From JARRKU01 sp963675565 (lineage in GTDB: Bacteria; Desulfobacterota; Desulfobacteria; Desulfobacterales; Desulfosarcinaceae), in contig CAXXYD010000004.1 of NCBI GenBank assembly GCA_963675565.2, forward strand, positions 992,001 to 1,056,000: a stretch of 64,000 bases of DNA. Reading direction: 5' to 3'. The position numbers were made by a program, and so were the translations under genes. Under the pieces are notes generated by a model that ran no database searches, was not told the DNA's origin, and saw nothing but the letters and a program-made list of their open reading frames with translations. Position 1 is the stretch's first letter. Every line of letters begins with the position of its first letter. Below, piece after piece: positions 24,272 through 32,850 of this stretch.

Positions 24272-25444
24272 CTATCCATTGGCGGCGGTTATCTTTGCAA
24301 GCGGCATTGCGGCCACCATTTTTCCTTTTTTGCACTGCGGACAACAGGTAATGTCCACACCGGTCAGGCGCAGCATCATCTCAACCGGTGTTTCACTAAG
24401 CGTTTGTATCGGCTGAGCCCGTTGACCGATTAATTTGCGGATCAGGCTAATGCAGCGTGTTTTGTTCCGGTGGGCCAGAAAGCCAAAATATCGGATCTTG
24501 ACAAACCCATCAGGCAAGACATGGAGCAAAAACCGGCGGATGAACTCCATGGCGCCAAGGCTCATCAGCTTTACGGTGTTTCCATCGGCCCGGTCTCGGT
24601 AGCTAAATGTCACAGTACCGTTTTGCAATGATTTAAGTCGGTTATTGGATATGGCCACCCGATGGGTGTATCCGCCAAGATATTCGAGCACCTGTTCGGG
24701 ACCTGCAAAGGGGCGCTTGGCATACACGATCCATTTGTTTTTGCGCAGACTGCGGATCAAACAACCGAACCTGTCGGCGTTGGCCAAGGCTGCGCTGGCC
24801 CCGACAAACTCAAGCTTGCCGGTCTTGTACAGGCTGATGAGCTGTTTGATATAGCGGTTTTTAAATGCTGTGGCCAGTGCCCGGTTGCTGAACAAATACT
24901 TACCCCGGGCTTTATTCCAGCGGGTCTGATCAAAAGACAGTACCCCGGCTGGCACTAGACAGTGCAGATGAAAATGATCAACCAGGGTCTGGGACCAGGT
25001 GTGCAAAACACCGATAACACCCAATTTGCCGCAAAGGCGCCACTGGGGATCTTTGGCAAAGCAGGCGAGAGTCTCGGCCGCTGTTTTAAACAACTGGGAC
25101 AACAGCGTGCGTTTGTTGGCCAAGATCAGCGCGTTGGGTCCATGGGGTAAGGTAAAAACGATATGAAAGTAGCCGCAGTCCAGCAGTTCTGCCCTGCGTG
25201 CATTGAGCCATTTTTCCTTGGCCAGGCGTTGGCATTTTGGACAGTGTCGGTTGCGGCACGAGTTGTAGGCTGGCCGCTGGTAGCCGCAATTGTCGCACCT
25301 TTGCAAATGCCCCCCCAAAGCCGATGTGCGACAGATTTTGATCATATTGAGCACCTTTAACTGCTCAGCCGATATCCGGTGGTTTTGGCAATATTGATCG
25401 CCATGGCGGCAAAACACATCCGCCACTTCTATATTGGCAGACAT
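24272..25444 (-). CDS. IS91-family transposase, second element
   Basis: Start chosen at ATG 25444 (390 residues, MSANIEVADVF), 16 bases after the recombinase stop; an upstream in-frame ATG at 25546 overlaps that gene. Zinc-binding domain LQRCDNCGYQRPAYNSCRNRHCPKCQ, HUH motif HFHLHCLV and tyrosine segment LEYLGGYTHRVAIS are intact; a C-terminal CCPQCKKGK is present. It is clearly diverged from the copy at 21492 and belongs to another subgroup. Apparently complete. Confidence 0.9.
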   Translation of the reverse strand: MSANIEVADVFCRHGDQYCQNHRISAEQLKVLNMIKICRTSALGGHLQRCDNCGYQRPAYNSCRNRHCPKCQRLAKEKWLNARRAELLDCGYFHIVFTLPHGPNALILANKRTLLSQLFKTAAETLACFAKDPQWRLCGKLGVIGVLHTWSQTLVDHFHLHCLVPAGVLSFDQTRWNKARGKYLFSNRALATAFKNRYIKQLISLYKTGKLEFVGASAALANADRFGCLIRSLRKNKWIVYAKRPFAGPEQVLEYLGGYTHRVAISNNRLKSLQNGTVTFSYRDRADGNTVKLMSLGAMEFIRRFLLHVLPDGFVKIRYFGFLAHRNKTRCISLIRKLIGQRAQPIQTLSETPVEMMLRLTGVDITCCPQCKKGKMVAAMPLAKITAANG

Positions 25445-25460
25445 GGCATAGGGCACCTTT

Positions 25461-26297
25461 CTATAACTTGTCCAGCGGACTTTTGACTCCAGATAAACGA
25501 TTGGGCGCCACGTGCAGATACACCATGGTGGTCTGGATACACACATGACCCAAAAACCGCTTGATCAGATAAATATCGATGCCTTGTTCAAGCAGATGCG
25601 TGGCAAAGCAGTGCCGAAGCGTATGAATGCCTTTGCCTTTAGTGATACCGGCTGCTTTTTTGACGCGATAGTAAATCTTTTGGGCAGTGGCCGTGGGCAT
25701 CGGCAACTGGTGGTGATAGTGATGGCAAAAAAGCCATTGATCGGTCATGGCGCACGTCCAATAGTTGCGCAGTTGTTCAAGTGCTTTTTGCGAAAGCAGG
25801 GTATAGCGGTCTTTGCGCCCCTTGGCCTGTTCAACACGCACCAGCATGCGATCGGTTTCAATATGACTGGGTTTAAGCTTGACCACTTCACTGACCCGCA
25901 ATCCGGATCCGTAGGTGAGCATCAACAGGGTTCGATCCCGCTGATTGTTGCACGCGTTGATCAGTTTTGATACTTCCGCATGGCTCAAAATCTCGGGAAG
26001 TTTTTTGGTTCGCGGCCTCGGGGGAATGCAAAACTGGGTTTTTGGCCGTTTAAGAAATTTAGAATAAAAGCAGTATAGTGCGCAAAACGCTACATTTATT
26101 GAGCTCCATTCAAGCTTACGCTCCCGGATTAAATAGAGCAAATATTGCTGAATCTGTTCATTGTTCAGCGTATCCGGGGCTTGCCTATAGTGCCGGGCCA
26201 ATCCGGCCACAGCGCCGATGTAAGCCTGCCGTGTTTTTAGCGCCCGACGGTTCAAAATCAGATAGTTTTCGAAGTTTTTCCTCAGTTCGCTGCTCAT
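25461..26297 (-). CDS. Tyrosine recombinase accompanying IS91-type transposase
   Basis: 278 residues, intact. N-terminal SAM-like domain with LNRRALKTRQAYIGAVAGLARHYRQAPDTL. The catalytic domain has LTYGSGLRVSEVVKLKPSHIE (Arg), VEQAKGRKDRYTLLS (Lys), IHTLRHCFATHLLEQGI (His-x-x-Arg) and FLGHVCIQTTMVYLHV (Tyr). It is transcribed just ahead of the IS91 transposase with a 16-base gap, giving the same two-gene layout as the element at 20622. The combination suggests a composite mobilisation unit in which the recombinase processes or integrates the product; that role is inferred. Confidence 0.9.
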   Translation of the reverse strand: MSSELRKNFENYLILNRRALKTRQAYIGAVAGLARHYRQAPDTLNNEQIQQYLLYLIRERKLEWSSINVAFCALYCFYSKFLKRPKTQFCIPPRPRTKKLPEILSHAEVSKLINACNNQRDRTLLMLTYGSGLRVSEVVKLKPSHIETDRMLVRVEQAKGRKDRYTLLSQKALEQLRNYWTCAMTDQWLFCHHYHHQLPMPTATAQKIYYRVKKAAGITKGKGIHTLRHCFATHLLEQGIDIYLIKRFLGHVCIQTTMVYLHVAPNRLSGVKSPLDKL

Positions 26298-26489
26298 AAT
26301 TGCCTTCCTTTCTTCTGGGGTTGATTAAAATCACCCGCATTCCGGGGATAAGGCAATTATGAAACAGTGAATGAAAATTGAGTATGGTTTATTTTGAGCC
26401 TGGACAGCATGTCCTTAGCTCGGCAGGAAAAGCACAAATAATGGTGCGCAGTACTTCTTTTACTTCTATTCCGCGTAGCGGTTTAGTTC
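26298..26489. other. Gene-free stretch between IS91-type element and first attI-like site
   Basis: No credible gene. The left part is presumably the 5' end of the IS91-type element. A short open frame starts at 26378 but matches nothing I recognise. Confidence 0.4.
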
Positions 26490-26515
26490 AACATAGATTA
26501 GGGAGACGTCTCCCT
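26484..26515 (-). repeat. attI-like site of the first integron platform
   Basis: On the - strand the perfect palindrome GGGAGACGTCTCCC (26502-26515) is followed by CTAATCTATGTT and then GAAC, giving a consensus GTTGAAC core. The 12-base word ends 237 bases upstream of the integrase start at 26739. The same word lies at the same distance from the second integrase. Interpreted as attI. Confidence 0.6.
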
Positions 26516-26702
26516 TTTGAGGTTTTTGGTTCTTATATCCAAAGTATCTGTTTAGATGGGATTAAAGGAAAAATTATTGCCTTTTCAGCCAATTTCGATA
26601 TAATCCCTTATTATCATTAGATCCTTCCGGATATTACATTCTATCTACTTGTCCCAGGTCTTTTGCCGTTTTCTCGTTTATGCCGAAATAATCATGATTA
26701 TC

Positions 26703-26716
26703 GGGACGTCACGATA
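26703..26716. promoter_or_regulatory. GACGTC palindrome upstream of the first integrase gene
   Basis: GGGACGTCACGATA with GACGTC at 26705-26710, 28 bases before the integrase ATG. The second integrase has GTGACGTCTCAATA with GACGTC 29 bases before its start. Conserved position suggests an operator or integrase-binding site. Confidence 0.45.
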
Positions 26717-26738
26717 ATACGGAGATTTTATTATTCAC

Positions 26739-27130
26739 ATGGATAAATTCATCCTGTTTCTATCAACAAAACGCATTGGATCGGAAAAACAGCGCGCCTT
26801 TTTTGTTCAGTGGGTAAAGTCCTTTCTGTCTTTTTCGGCATCTGCCCAGAACAGTGATGAGCGTAGAAAATATATCGATCCGTTCTTGGAAAAGATGGCT
26901 AAAACCAAGGAAGATTGGCAGGTAAAACAAGCCAAGAGATCGATATTGCTTTATTTCCATTCAATTACTCATGCTAAATACAAAACCAGCGAGCAGAATA
27001 TCAAAACCAATTCCGATTGGTCTCATGCAATTGAGCAAATGGTTCATGCCATGCGATTACGGCATCTTTCTCATCGGACCGAGAAAACATACATCAACTG
27101 GATGCGGCAATTCTATCGTTGCTTTTCAGC
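26739..27130 (+). pseudogene. Integron-integrase-like gene, first copy, truncated
   Basis: About 130 codons survive. After an N-terminal extension (KRIGSEKQRAFFVQWVKSFLSF) comes the integron-integrase N-domain signature MRLRHLSHRTEKTYINWMRQFYR, then the frame runs straight into the attC-like hairpin of the methyltransferase cassette (from 27121). The whole catalytic domain is absent. It is homologous over its full surviving length to the copy at 28090. Orientation (+) is opposite to the passenger genes on its left, as in integrons. Confidence 0.75.
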
Positions 27131-27173
27131 GGGCGCGTGCTTTTTGCGCTCCGCTGAAAAAGCCTTGTTAGCT
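27121..27173 (-). repeat. attC-like hairpin after the methyltransferase gene
   Basis: On the - strand AGCTAAC-AAGGC-TTTTTCAGCGG pairs with CCGCTGAAAAGC around GAGCGC...GCGCGCC-like inner bases. The left core is AGCTAAC; the right core is lost where the truncated integrase frame begins (27130). It begins 13 bases after the methyltransferase stop. Confidence 0.65.
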
Positions 27174-27185
27174 GATTTTGTTTCT

Positions 27186-27821
27186 TTATTTTTCTGTTAT
27201 ATACAATGTAAACGGGATTGTTTTTCCTTCCATTTGAAAGTTTGTACACGTAAACTCAAGCTCTTTCAGTAAAGTAAAGTCATTTTGACTTATCAAATCA
27301 TTGATATATTCTTGACTATGTTGATATGTAACCAAATCATTTTTTCCTGGTTCATTTTTTGAGATTAGTTCTCCACTCAATTTTGTCTGTTTTTCAACAA
27401 TAAACGACCAAATTCCTTTCTTTTTCGATATTCTTGATATTTCCTTAAAAAGTGGCCCCAAATCTTTAATAAAATATAAAATCGCATTCGCGATGATTTG
27501 GTTAAAAAATCGGTCTGGATACGGTAATGGAGTATTATTTAAGTCAAATTGTCTCAAATTTTTTGTAACCCCCTTCTTTTCGCAAATGTCCAACATCTCA
27601 AGGGAATAATCTAACCCATATACCTCTAACCCAACTTTATTAAACAAGAAGGCGCTTAATCCGGTCCCGATTCCAAGGTCCAATAATCTATCTCCGGATT
27701 TGATATACTCGAATATCATTCCAAACATGATTTCCGCGCCATACCAATTTTGCTTTCTTACAAGATCATCATATTTAGCCGTAAAATCATTGTTAAAGAA
27801 TAAGTTTTTTGATTGTTCCAT
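27186..27821 (-). CDS. SAM-dependent methyltransferase (class I)
   Basis: 211 residues. Motif I LLDLGIGTGLSAFLF near residue 41, motif II VYGLDYS, the LRQFDLNNTPLPYPDRFFNQIIANAILYFI segment for motif IV. These fit a Methyltransf_11/25-type enzyme acting on a small molecule. The substrate is unknown. AT-rich, - strand. It is the first gene beside the second integrase copy, with an attI-like core immediately upstream (AGCTAAC/GTTAGCT at 27838) and an attC-like hairpin downstream, exactly the layout of a first cassette. Confidence 0.85.
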   Translation of the reverse strand: MEQSKNLFFNNDFTAKYDDLVRKQNWYGAEIMFGMIFEYIKSGDRLLDLGIGTGLSAFLFNKVGLEVYGLDYSLEMLDICEKKGVTKNLRQFDLNNTPLPYPDRFFNQIIANAILYFIKDLGPLFKEISRISKKKGIWSFIVEKQTKLSGELISKNEPGKNDLVTYQHSQEYINDLISQNDFTLLKELEFTCTNFQMEGKTIPFTLYITEK

Positions 27822-27837
27822 AATCTACCATTTTTGA

Positions 27838-27925
27838 AGCTAACATAGATTAGTGTGCGTCTCATTTTTGGTCAAGACAGGTCTTATCCTGCCAATAATA
27901 TACATAAATGTAAATTTTGAGACGC
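27838..27925 (-). repeat. attI-like site of the second integron platform
   Basis: The 12-base word AACATAGATTAG (27842-27853) with core GTTAGCT on the - strand, next to inverted repeats GCGTCTCA (27857-27864) and TGAGACGC (27918-27925). Its distance to the integrase ATG at 28090 (237 bases from the word end) matches the first platform. The rest of 27926-28089 holds no gene. Confidence 0.6.
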
Positions 27926-28052
27926 CCCTTGCAATTTAATCTGACCTTTTGTAACTGACCGATAATCCAATATTCTTTTGACCATACCGCTTTAAGCAAC
28001 CCGAATCGGGCGATCTTTTGTGTCTCATATTTGTTCCAGTTATGAAGTTATT

Positions 28053-28066
28053 GTGACGTCTCAATA
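28053..28066. promoter_or_regulatory. GACGTC palindrome upstream of the second integrase gene
   Basis: GTGACGTCTCAATA, GACGTC at 28055-28060, 29 bases before the ATG at 28090. It echoes the TGAGACG words of the attI-like region and the matching site at 26705. Confidence 0.45.
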
Positions 28067-28089
28067 ACATGACAACTTTAGTTATTTTT

Positions 28090-28938
28090 ATGCAAAAATT
28101 CGGTCAATACTTGCAAGACAAACGTATTGGTACTGAAAAACAACGGCAATATTATGTGCGCTGAATGCAGTCCTATATCGAATACTGCAACAGGCTACAC
28201 AACGATTTTGCCAGCCAGGCGTATGTCGATCCGTTTATTATCAACTTGTCTGCATCTTGCCCTGATTGGCAGGTTGAACAGGCGAAAGACGCCATTCGTT
28301 TGTATTTCTACTATAAAAAGGAATCCAACCCTGTTTTGCCCAGGCCAAAAACCGGAACCGATTCTATTTGGGCCGATTCCATCCATCAAATGGTCAATGC
28401 CATGCGACTGTGGCATCTTGCCTACCGAACGGAGCAAACCTACCTCAATTGGGTGAGGCAGTTTTATCGATATGTTAAGGGAGCGGTGCCGAAAGAACGA
28501 GACACCAGGCATGTCACTGACTTTTTAACATATCTGGCAGTCGAACGCAAGGTTTCCGCGTCAACGCAAAACCAGGCGTTTTGTTAAATTCTATTTTTTT
28601 TCAGAAATGTGCTGCACCAGGAAATCGGCGAGATAAACCCGGCTTTGCGTGAGAAAAGGCTCTATGAACAGGATCAGGCAGCTGGTGCACAAAGCGTGCA
28701 AATGCCCGGAGCACTTGATAAAAAATACCCGAACGCCGGTAAACAATGGAATCGGTTCTGGGTTTTCCCGGCCCCGAATCCATCAATTGATCCTCGTACG
28801 GGAATAATCCGCCGGCACCATCTGCACGCTTCCGGCTTGCGAAGGGCGCTGCAGACAGCGCTTCGGGCCGCAGATGTTGTCAAATCAGAAATCGATTCAC
28901 AGCACTGCGATGGCTCTGAGCTCCTTATAGGGAAGTAA
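28090..28938 (+). pseudogene. Integron integrase (IntI-like), second copy, multiply broken
   Basis: From ATG 28090 the frame reads MQKFGQYLQDKRIGTEKQRQYYVR and hits a TGA where the paralogue has Trp, a point mutation. It resumes through MRLWHLAYRTEQTYLNWVRQFYRYV and DTRHVTDFLTYLAVERKVSASTQNQA. After a frameshift near 28584 the IntI-specific C-terminal region appears: NVLHQEIGEINPALREKR, GALDKKYPNAGKQW, WVFPAPNPSIDPRTGIIRRHHLH. The segment bearing the first catalytic Arg is deleted, and the HxxR...Y end is missing. The KYPNAG and RRHHLH motifs distinguish integron integrases from other tyrosine recombinases. Non-functional. Confidence 0.85.
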
Positions 28939-29119
28939 AAGCCTTGGTCGCACAATGGGGTAGCTCCCGAGAGTTTTTGCTATCAGGTGTATCTGTCTTA
29001 TTAGGCCATTTTGCATGGTTTTAACAATATATCAATACCCGTGTCTTAAGTCCCCGCACACATTGTGCATACGTGCAAAGCAAAACGGTTGTCGTTTTTT
29101 AATCGTTACTGGAAGTTTA

Positions 29120-30022
29120 TCATGGATTAAGGTTAATCGTTTGGAAGATATCCGTTAGTTTCTCAATGTCGTATAACGCGTGTCCTGCCAGCTGTATCGC
29201 CTTGTTCTCCTTTGCAATTATATGAACGACGGTTGTCAGGGGAACCTTTCCCTGAAACCGCCATCTGAATTGGATCTGATAGGCCTCGAATTCTTTATAA
29301 GTTGTTATCGGATTCTGTGAGACAATTTGAATATTACTGCCCACGAGTTTCATCCCATCGGCATATACCTTCGCCAATCTCTTTAACTGCATTTTAATAT
29401 CTTCACCGATCTGAAGCCGTGAAATCGATATCGCCATCGATGGCAACCCCTGCGGAATACCGGCTCTGAAAATCTGGTAGGATTCCAGCACCTTGTTTTG
29501 AAACGCTTTAGGATAGTTTAATGTGAAGGCAGGAGAATATGTTCGAACAAACTTGCCGTCTTTGCCAAAGCCCCTTGCCATCATAGCCGCCTCATCCACT
29601 TCGACATCAAGCCTCAAGGATTTCACCATGGCCGTTAGATTTTCCATGGATTTATCCTGGTTATCCGCGACACCAAAGACAATTAGGCGGTCGTTCTTTT
29701 GCGCTGTGACAAAGGCGGATATCAACTCTGACCCTCCGACATTCATTATTATTTCAAAATAATTGGCCTTGCTACCATCTTTCAGCTCGATTAACTGTTG
29801 ATTGATGACGTTATGAATCAGGCAGTCGGGTATCATCTTTGGCAACGCACTTGAAACCAGGCCCACCGTATCCTTCAAAGTTGTACCCGATGGATAAGGC
29901 CCGGCAGTTATCCCCAGGGATGTCATGCCCTCGGCGGATGCCCGCCTGAAAACAAATGGACCGAAATCTCCCATGTCCTTGGTTAGTTTGTCAAAGACCC
30001 GGGATGCATACGCAAGAGCCAT
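29120..30022 (-). CDS. Hypothetical protein, probably N-terminally truncated
   Basis: 300 residues, mixed alpha/beta, no recognised family. The pattern SPAFTLNYPKAF...VLESYQIFRAGIPQGLPSMAISISRL resembles periplasmic or lipoprotein-type domains, but no signal peptide is present. The first codons overlap the open frame of a recombinase fragment on the other strand near 30010. The simplest reading is that the original 5' end was lost at that junction. Function unknown; intact from about residue 15 to the stop. Confidence 0.5.
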   Translation of the reverse strand: MALAYASRVFDKLTKDMGDFGPFVFRRASAEGMTSLGITAGPYPSGTTLKDTVGLVSSALPKMIPDCLIHNVINQQLIELKDGSKANYFEIIMNVGGSELISAFVTAQKNDRLIVFGVADNQDKSMENLTAMVKSLRLDVEVDEAAMMARGFGKDGKFVRTYSPAFTLNYPKAFQNKVLESYQIFRAGIPQGLPSMAISISRLQIGEDIKMQLKRLAKVYADGMKLVGSNIQIVSQNPITTYKEFEAYQIQFRWRFQGKVPLTTVVHIIAKENKAIQLAGHALYDIEKLTDIFQTINLNP

Positions 30023-30506
30023 ACGGCGATTGCGGGATCATTTTGATTGCTGCCCGGATAAACTCACTCCCAAGCAATTGGAATCCTATTTCACCCAACT
30101 AGTGGACACCCATTCCTGGCGCACTGTCAAGGTCGATTGCTGGGGGTTCAAATTCTTTTGGCGATTCGTGCTCAAAAAAGAGTGGCAATGGGTCAACATC
30201 GTCAAACCCCCTAAGGTCAAATCCCTCCCCGATATCCTGACCCCATCGGAAATCGAACGGCTTATCGGAAAAACACGGAAACTGCGTTATCGGATTTTCC
30301 TGCTGACCACATATTCGATGGGACTCAGGTTGAGCGAGCCCCTGTCTTTACAAGTCGGCGACATTGACGGTAAACGCAAACAGGTTCACATCCGCCGGGG
30401 AAAAGGCCATAAAGACCGTTTCGTTCCGCTACCGGACCTCACACTGCATGGCCTGCGCCACAGTTTTCAAGGTCCAAGTCTGCGGCCCATCGATAGCCTT
30501 CTTTGA
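30023..30506 (+). pseudogene. Tyrosine recombinase fragment (IS91-associated type)
   Basis: The frame carries RDAYARAIRRLRDHFDCCPDKLTPKQLESYFTQL, FFWRFVLKKEWQW, LTTYSMGLRLSEPLSLQVGDID and RRGKGHKDRFVPLPD, closely similar in plan to the recombinase at 20622. After VPLPDLT it jumps to LHGLRHSFQ, losing about 60 residues, and then ends in unrelated bases. No proper start is visible. The reading frame in fact remains open leftward into the gene at 29120, so the left border is approximate. Confidence 0.75.
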
Positions 30507-31076
30507 CGTAGGCCTGCACCTTGCACACCGCGTCATGGGCGGACCGGGTTGGGGTGGTACTTGCCTGCCATTAGAGACTGGCGGATATCCGGCCACTTGC
30601 TTCGGGCAAAGTCGGCAAACTGGTCAACGGCCATATTATCGACGCCACAGGCGCCATGATTGGCTTTGACCCTGCTCCAGGCCTTTCAACCTGGGCCTCC
30701 GTCCGGCTCCCGTGGCTATTCAGCCGCAATTCGGGCAGATCTCCCCGGATAAGCACGTGAACTGTGGCTGCACAACCGCGGCATTTACCCTATCTCCTGA
30801 ACCCGGGGCTTTGTCATGTGGTGCTGACTTACCCAGAGACTGGGCCTTGTATGCCATTTCTGTTCGTCGGCTCACAGCTTTGCACTCGGGGTTGGACGCT
30901 CCCTACGGTCACTCTCGCCCGACGGCGAGCCTTCCGCTGCGCTCCGCCTTCGGACAGGGTCTCACGACACCGCCCTTGCCGTCGGCTAATGTTTGGATCG
31001 GTGCTTTAAGGCATCGATCGGGTTCTCACATAGGGGACTTTCACCCCATAAGTTCGCGCCCATGCCGGGCGTACAC
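30465..31076 (-). mobile_element. Group II intron remnant with reverse-transcriptase fragment
   Basis: On the - strand the element begins at 31076 with GTGTACGCCCGGCATGGGC and ATGGGGTGAAAGTCCCC, typical group II intron 5' sequence. It continues through domain I-like DNA (about 31076-30580). Near 30545-30470 a short frame reads RSAHDAVCKVQAYVKEGYRWAADLDLE, the conserved second motif region of intron-encoded reverse transcriptases. The remaining maturase, domain V and the 3' end are gone. It abuts the HxLRH region of the recombinase fragment. It is a different intron from the one at 15640. Confidence 0.7.
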
Positions 31077-31427
31077 CGGATAAGATCGTGGCTCGCTTCG
31101 CTCTCACGATCTATCCTTATTCGTTGGGGCCTTGCTCCACCTTAACTCTGACTTTTGCCCGGATGCTGGTGGAGGCGGCAAGGTGTCCGCGTTCCCCCTC
31201 CCTGAACATATGAAATCTGACCGCCCCAAAAATGCATCGTTGGGATATTTTATTCGATTATGTTATGGTATTTATACTTATTGGGTTGAAAAATTCCTGA
31301 AAATACAATCTATACGAAATTGAGGATGGCTAAGCGGCATCTCCATATAGGTACTGTCCATAATGGTTTGTTTATAATGGGGTAAATTTGCCTTCTGGAA
31401 AATCAAGTGCTGCCTTACCAATAGACT
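31077..31427. other. Gene-free stretch after intron remnant
   Basis: About 350 bases. A short hairpin GATCGTG/CACGATC lies at 31085-31111. An open frame at 31132 has no family features. Nothing else seen. Confidence 0.4.
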
Positions 31428-32531
31428 ATGACTGATCAAAATAACAAAACTCTGAAGGAGTTATTGGATACCTCCAATGAAATCCTGCATGACATGGAGG
31501 AATCTAAAATTGGATTTGAGAAAATCCTTTTTAAATGCAAAAAATTAGCACGTTTGCAAGATGACTTCGATGCACTGAATTGGTTTTCGGCGGAGTTGAG
31601 TGGATATGGTGACAACGTCGAAATCCAGGGGGTAACAAGAAAGGATCTGGAAAGATACGCGATCCAGTCCGGACGGTATGAAGTCATAGAGCATCCGGAC
31701 ACCAGACAGAAGGAACGCCGGTATTTGGTGGCATCTATCAGCGAACTGGAAACTATAATCCAAACCAAATTAATAGAATTTAAAAATATTCAAATCCCCC
31801 AAAACTTTGTACCTGCCATCAGAAAGTACACTTTCAAAAGCGTGTTTTCAGACCAGCCCTCTTCCGGGCAGCAGGTCGTAGAAAAATACGAGGATGTGTT
31901 AAATATTATTGACAAAAAAAGAAGGCAGACCTCCCAGGTCATCCAAACCAACCGCTCGGTTTTGAGCAGAATCAAAAACAACATTTACAACTACGTCTTG
32001 AATACCAACCTCCGGCTACGGTTTCAGAATATTTCAGAATCTATTTTCGAAAAATTTAAACTGGGCGTGGATAAGAAACTCATCGAGACTTGCCCGAATA
32101 CAACCAGAAAATTTTTACCTTCATGCAGCAAGTTATCTCAAGACGACCCCCAAAGCTGGTCCCTGGTCCTGAAATCCTGCAAAGATGTACTTAGGGAGTT
32201 TGCCTCTTTCATATTCCCACCCGATAATGGGGACCATGAAAAATATGGCTCGGAACCGAATGGCGGGCTCGGTGATTTTAAGGAGAGTCTTGGTGCCTTC
32301 ATTGATATAAAAGCGAATGAAAATGTGGGAAAGTTCACGAAATCACGCCTGAATGATCTGCTGCTTAGGTTGGATTCTTTTGACGAATTGATTTCAAACG
32401 AAAATGCTGATGGTCTCGGCTTCAGCGAAATCAATGTGTGCATTGTGGATACGTATCTGCTGATCTGGTCGCTCATTCAATTGTCGGAGAATGCCCAGGA
32501 CGCTGAATGGCATGACATTCTAAATGTTTAA
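31428..32531 (+). CDS. AbiTii-like protein (putative abortive-infection factor)
   Basis: 367 residues. The N-terminal 60 residues (EILHDMEESKIGFEKILFKCKKLARLQDDFDALNWFSAELSGYGDN) match the layout of the AbiTii domain: repeated helices, then W-x4-EL-GY. A linker with a predicted helix (SELETIIQTKLIEFKNIQI) and a large C-terminal helical domain (about 180-360) follow; the latter is not recognised. AbiTii proteins are linked to phage abortive infection. AT-rich, alone, near other mobile remnants. No catalytic motif can be pointed out. Confidence 0.6.
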   Translation: MTDQNNKTLKELLDTSNEILHDMEESKIGFEKILFKCKKLARLQDDFDALNWFSAELSGYGDNVEIQGVTRKDLERYAIQSGRYEVIEHPDTRQKERRYLVASISELETIIQTKLIEFKNIQIPQNFVPAIRKYTFKSVFSDQPSSGQQVVEKYEDVLNIIDKKRRQTSQVIQTNRSVLSRIKNNIYNYVLNTNLRLRFQNISESIFEKFKLGVDKKLIETCPNTTRKFLPSCSKLSQDDPQSWSLVLKSCKDVLREFASFIFPPDNGDHEKYGSEPNGGLGDFKESLGAFIDIKANENVGKFTKSRLNDLLLRLDSFDELISNENADGLGFSEINVCIVDTYLLIWSLIQLSENAQDAEWHDILNV

Positions 32532-32850
32532 TAGAAAGCCGCAATCCTGTTCAAAGCTGCTGTCGGAAAAATCAAGACACTCTCCTGCATGGTTCCCTGC
32601 CTGTGAACCGGCATGCAAAATAACCCGCTTTAAGGTCTATTCGGCGTTGAAAATTGCCCCTCCTTTATAATCAAATAAATACCAGCCATATGGGTTGACG
32701 CCCGGCAAAGCTGAAATCCATAGCCCACAGATCATTTCGTCACTTTTCACCTGTCTTCCGTGCAAGAAAATCGAAAAAGCGACGTCTTTTTAGACAAGAA
32801 ACAAAAAAAACCGCTTTAAGGCACTGTACGGGCAGGGAAAGGAGGACGAA
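32532..32850. other. Gene-free stretch before the HEAT-repeat gene
   Basis: About 320 bases, base composition rising toward that of the flanks; no gene, repeat or RNA recognised. Confidence 0.45.

Noticed and set aside
24018..24344. 108-codon - strand open frame overlapping the IS91 transposase end
   Set aside because: It is a shifted reading of the transposase C-terminus and its downstream DNA, with no features of its own.
28609..28938. Independent small gene
   Set aside because: It begins with an in-frame ATG but its sequence is the C-terminal part of the integron integrase, so it belongs to the pseudogene.
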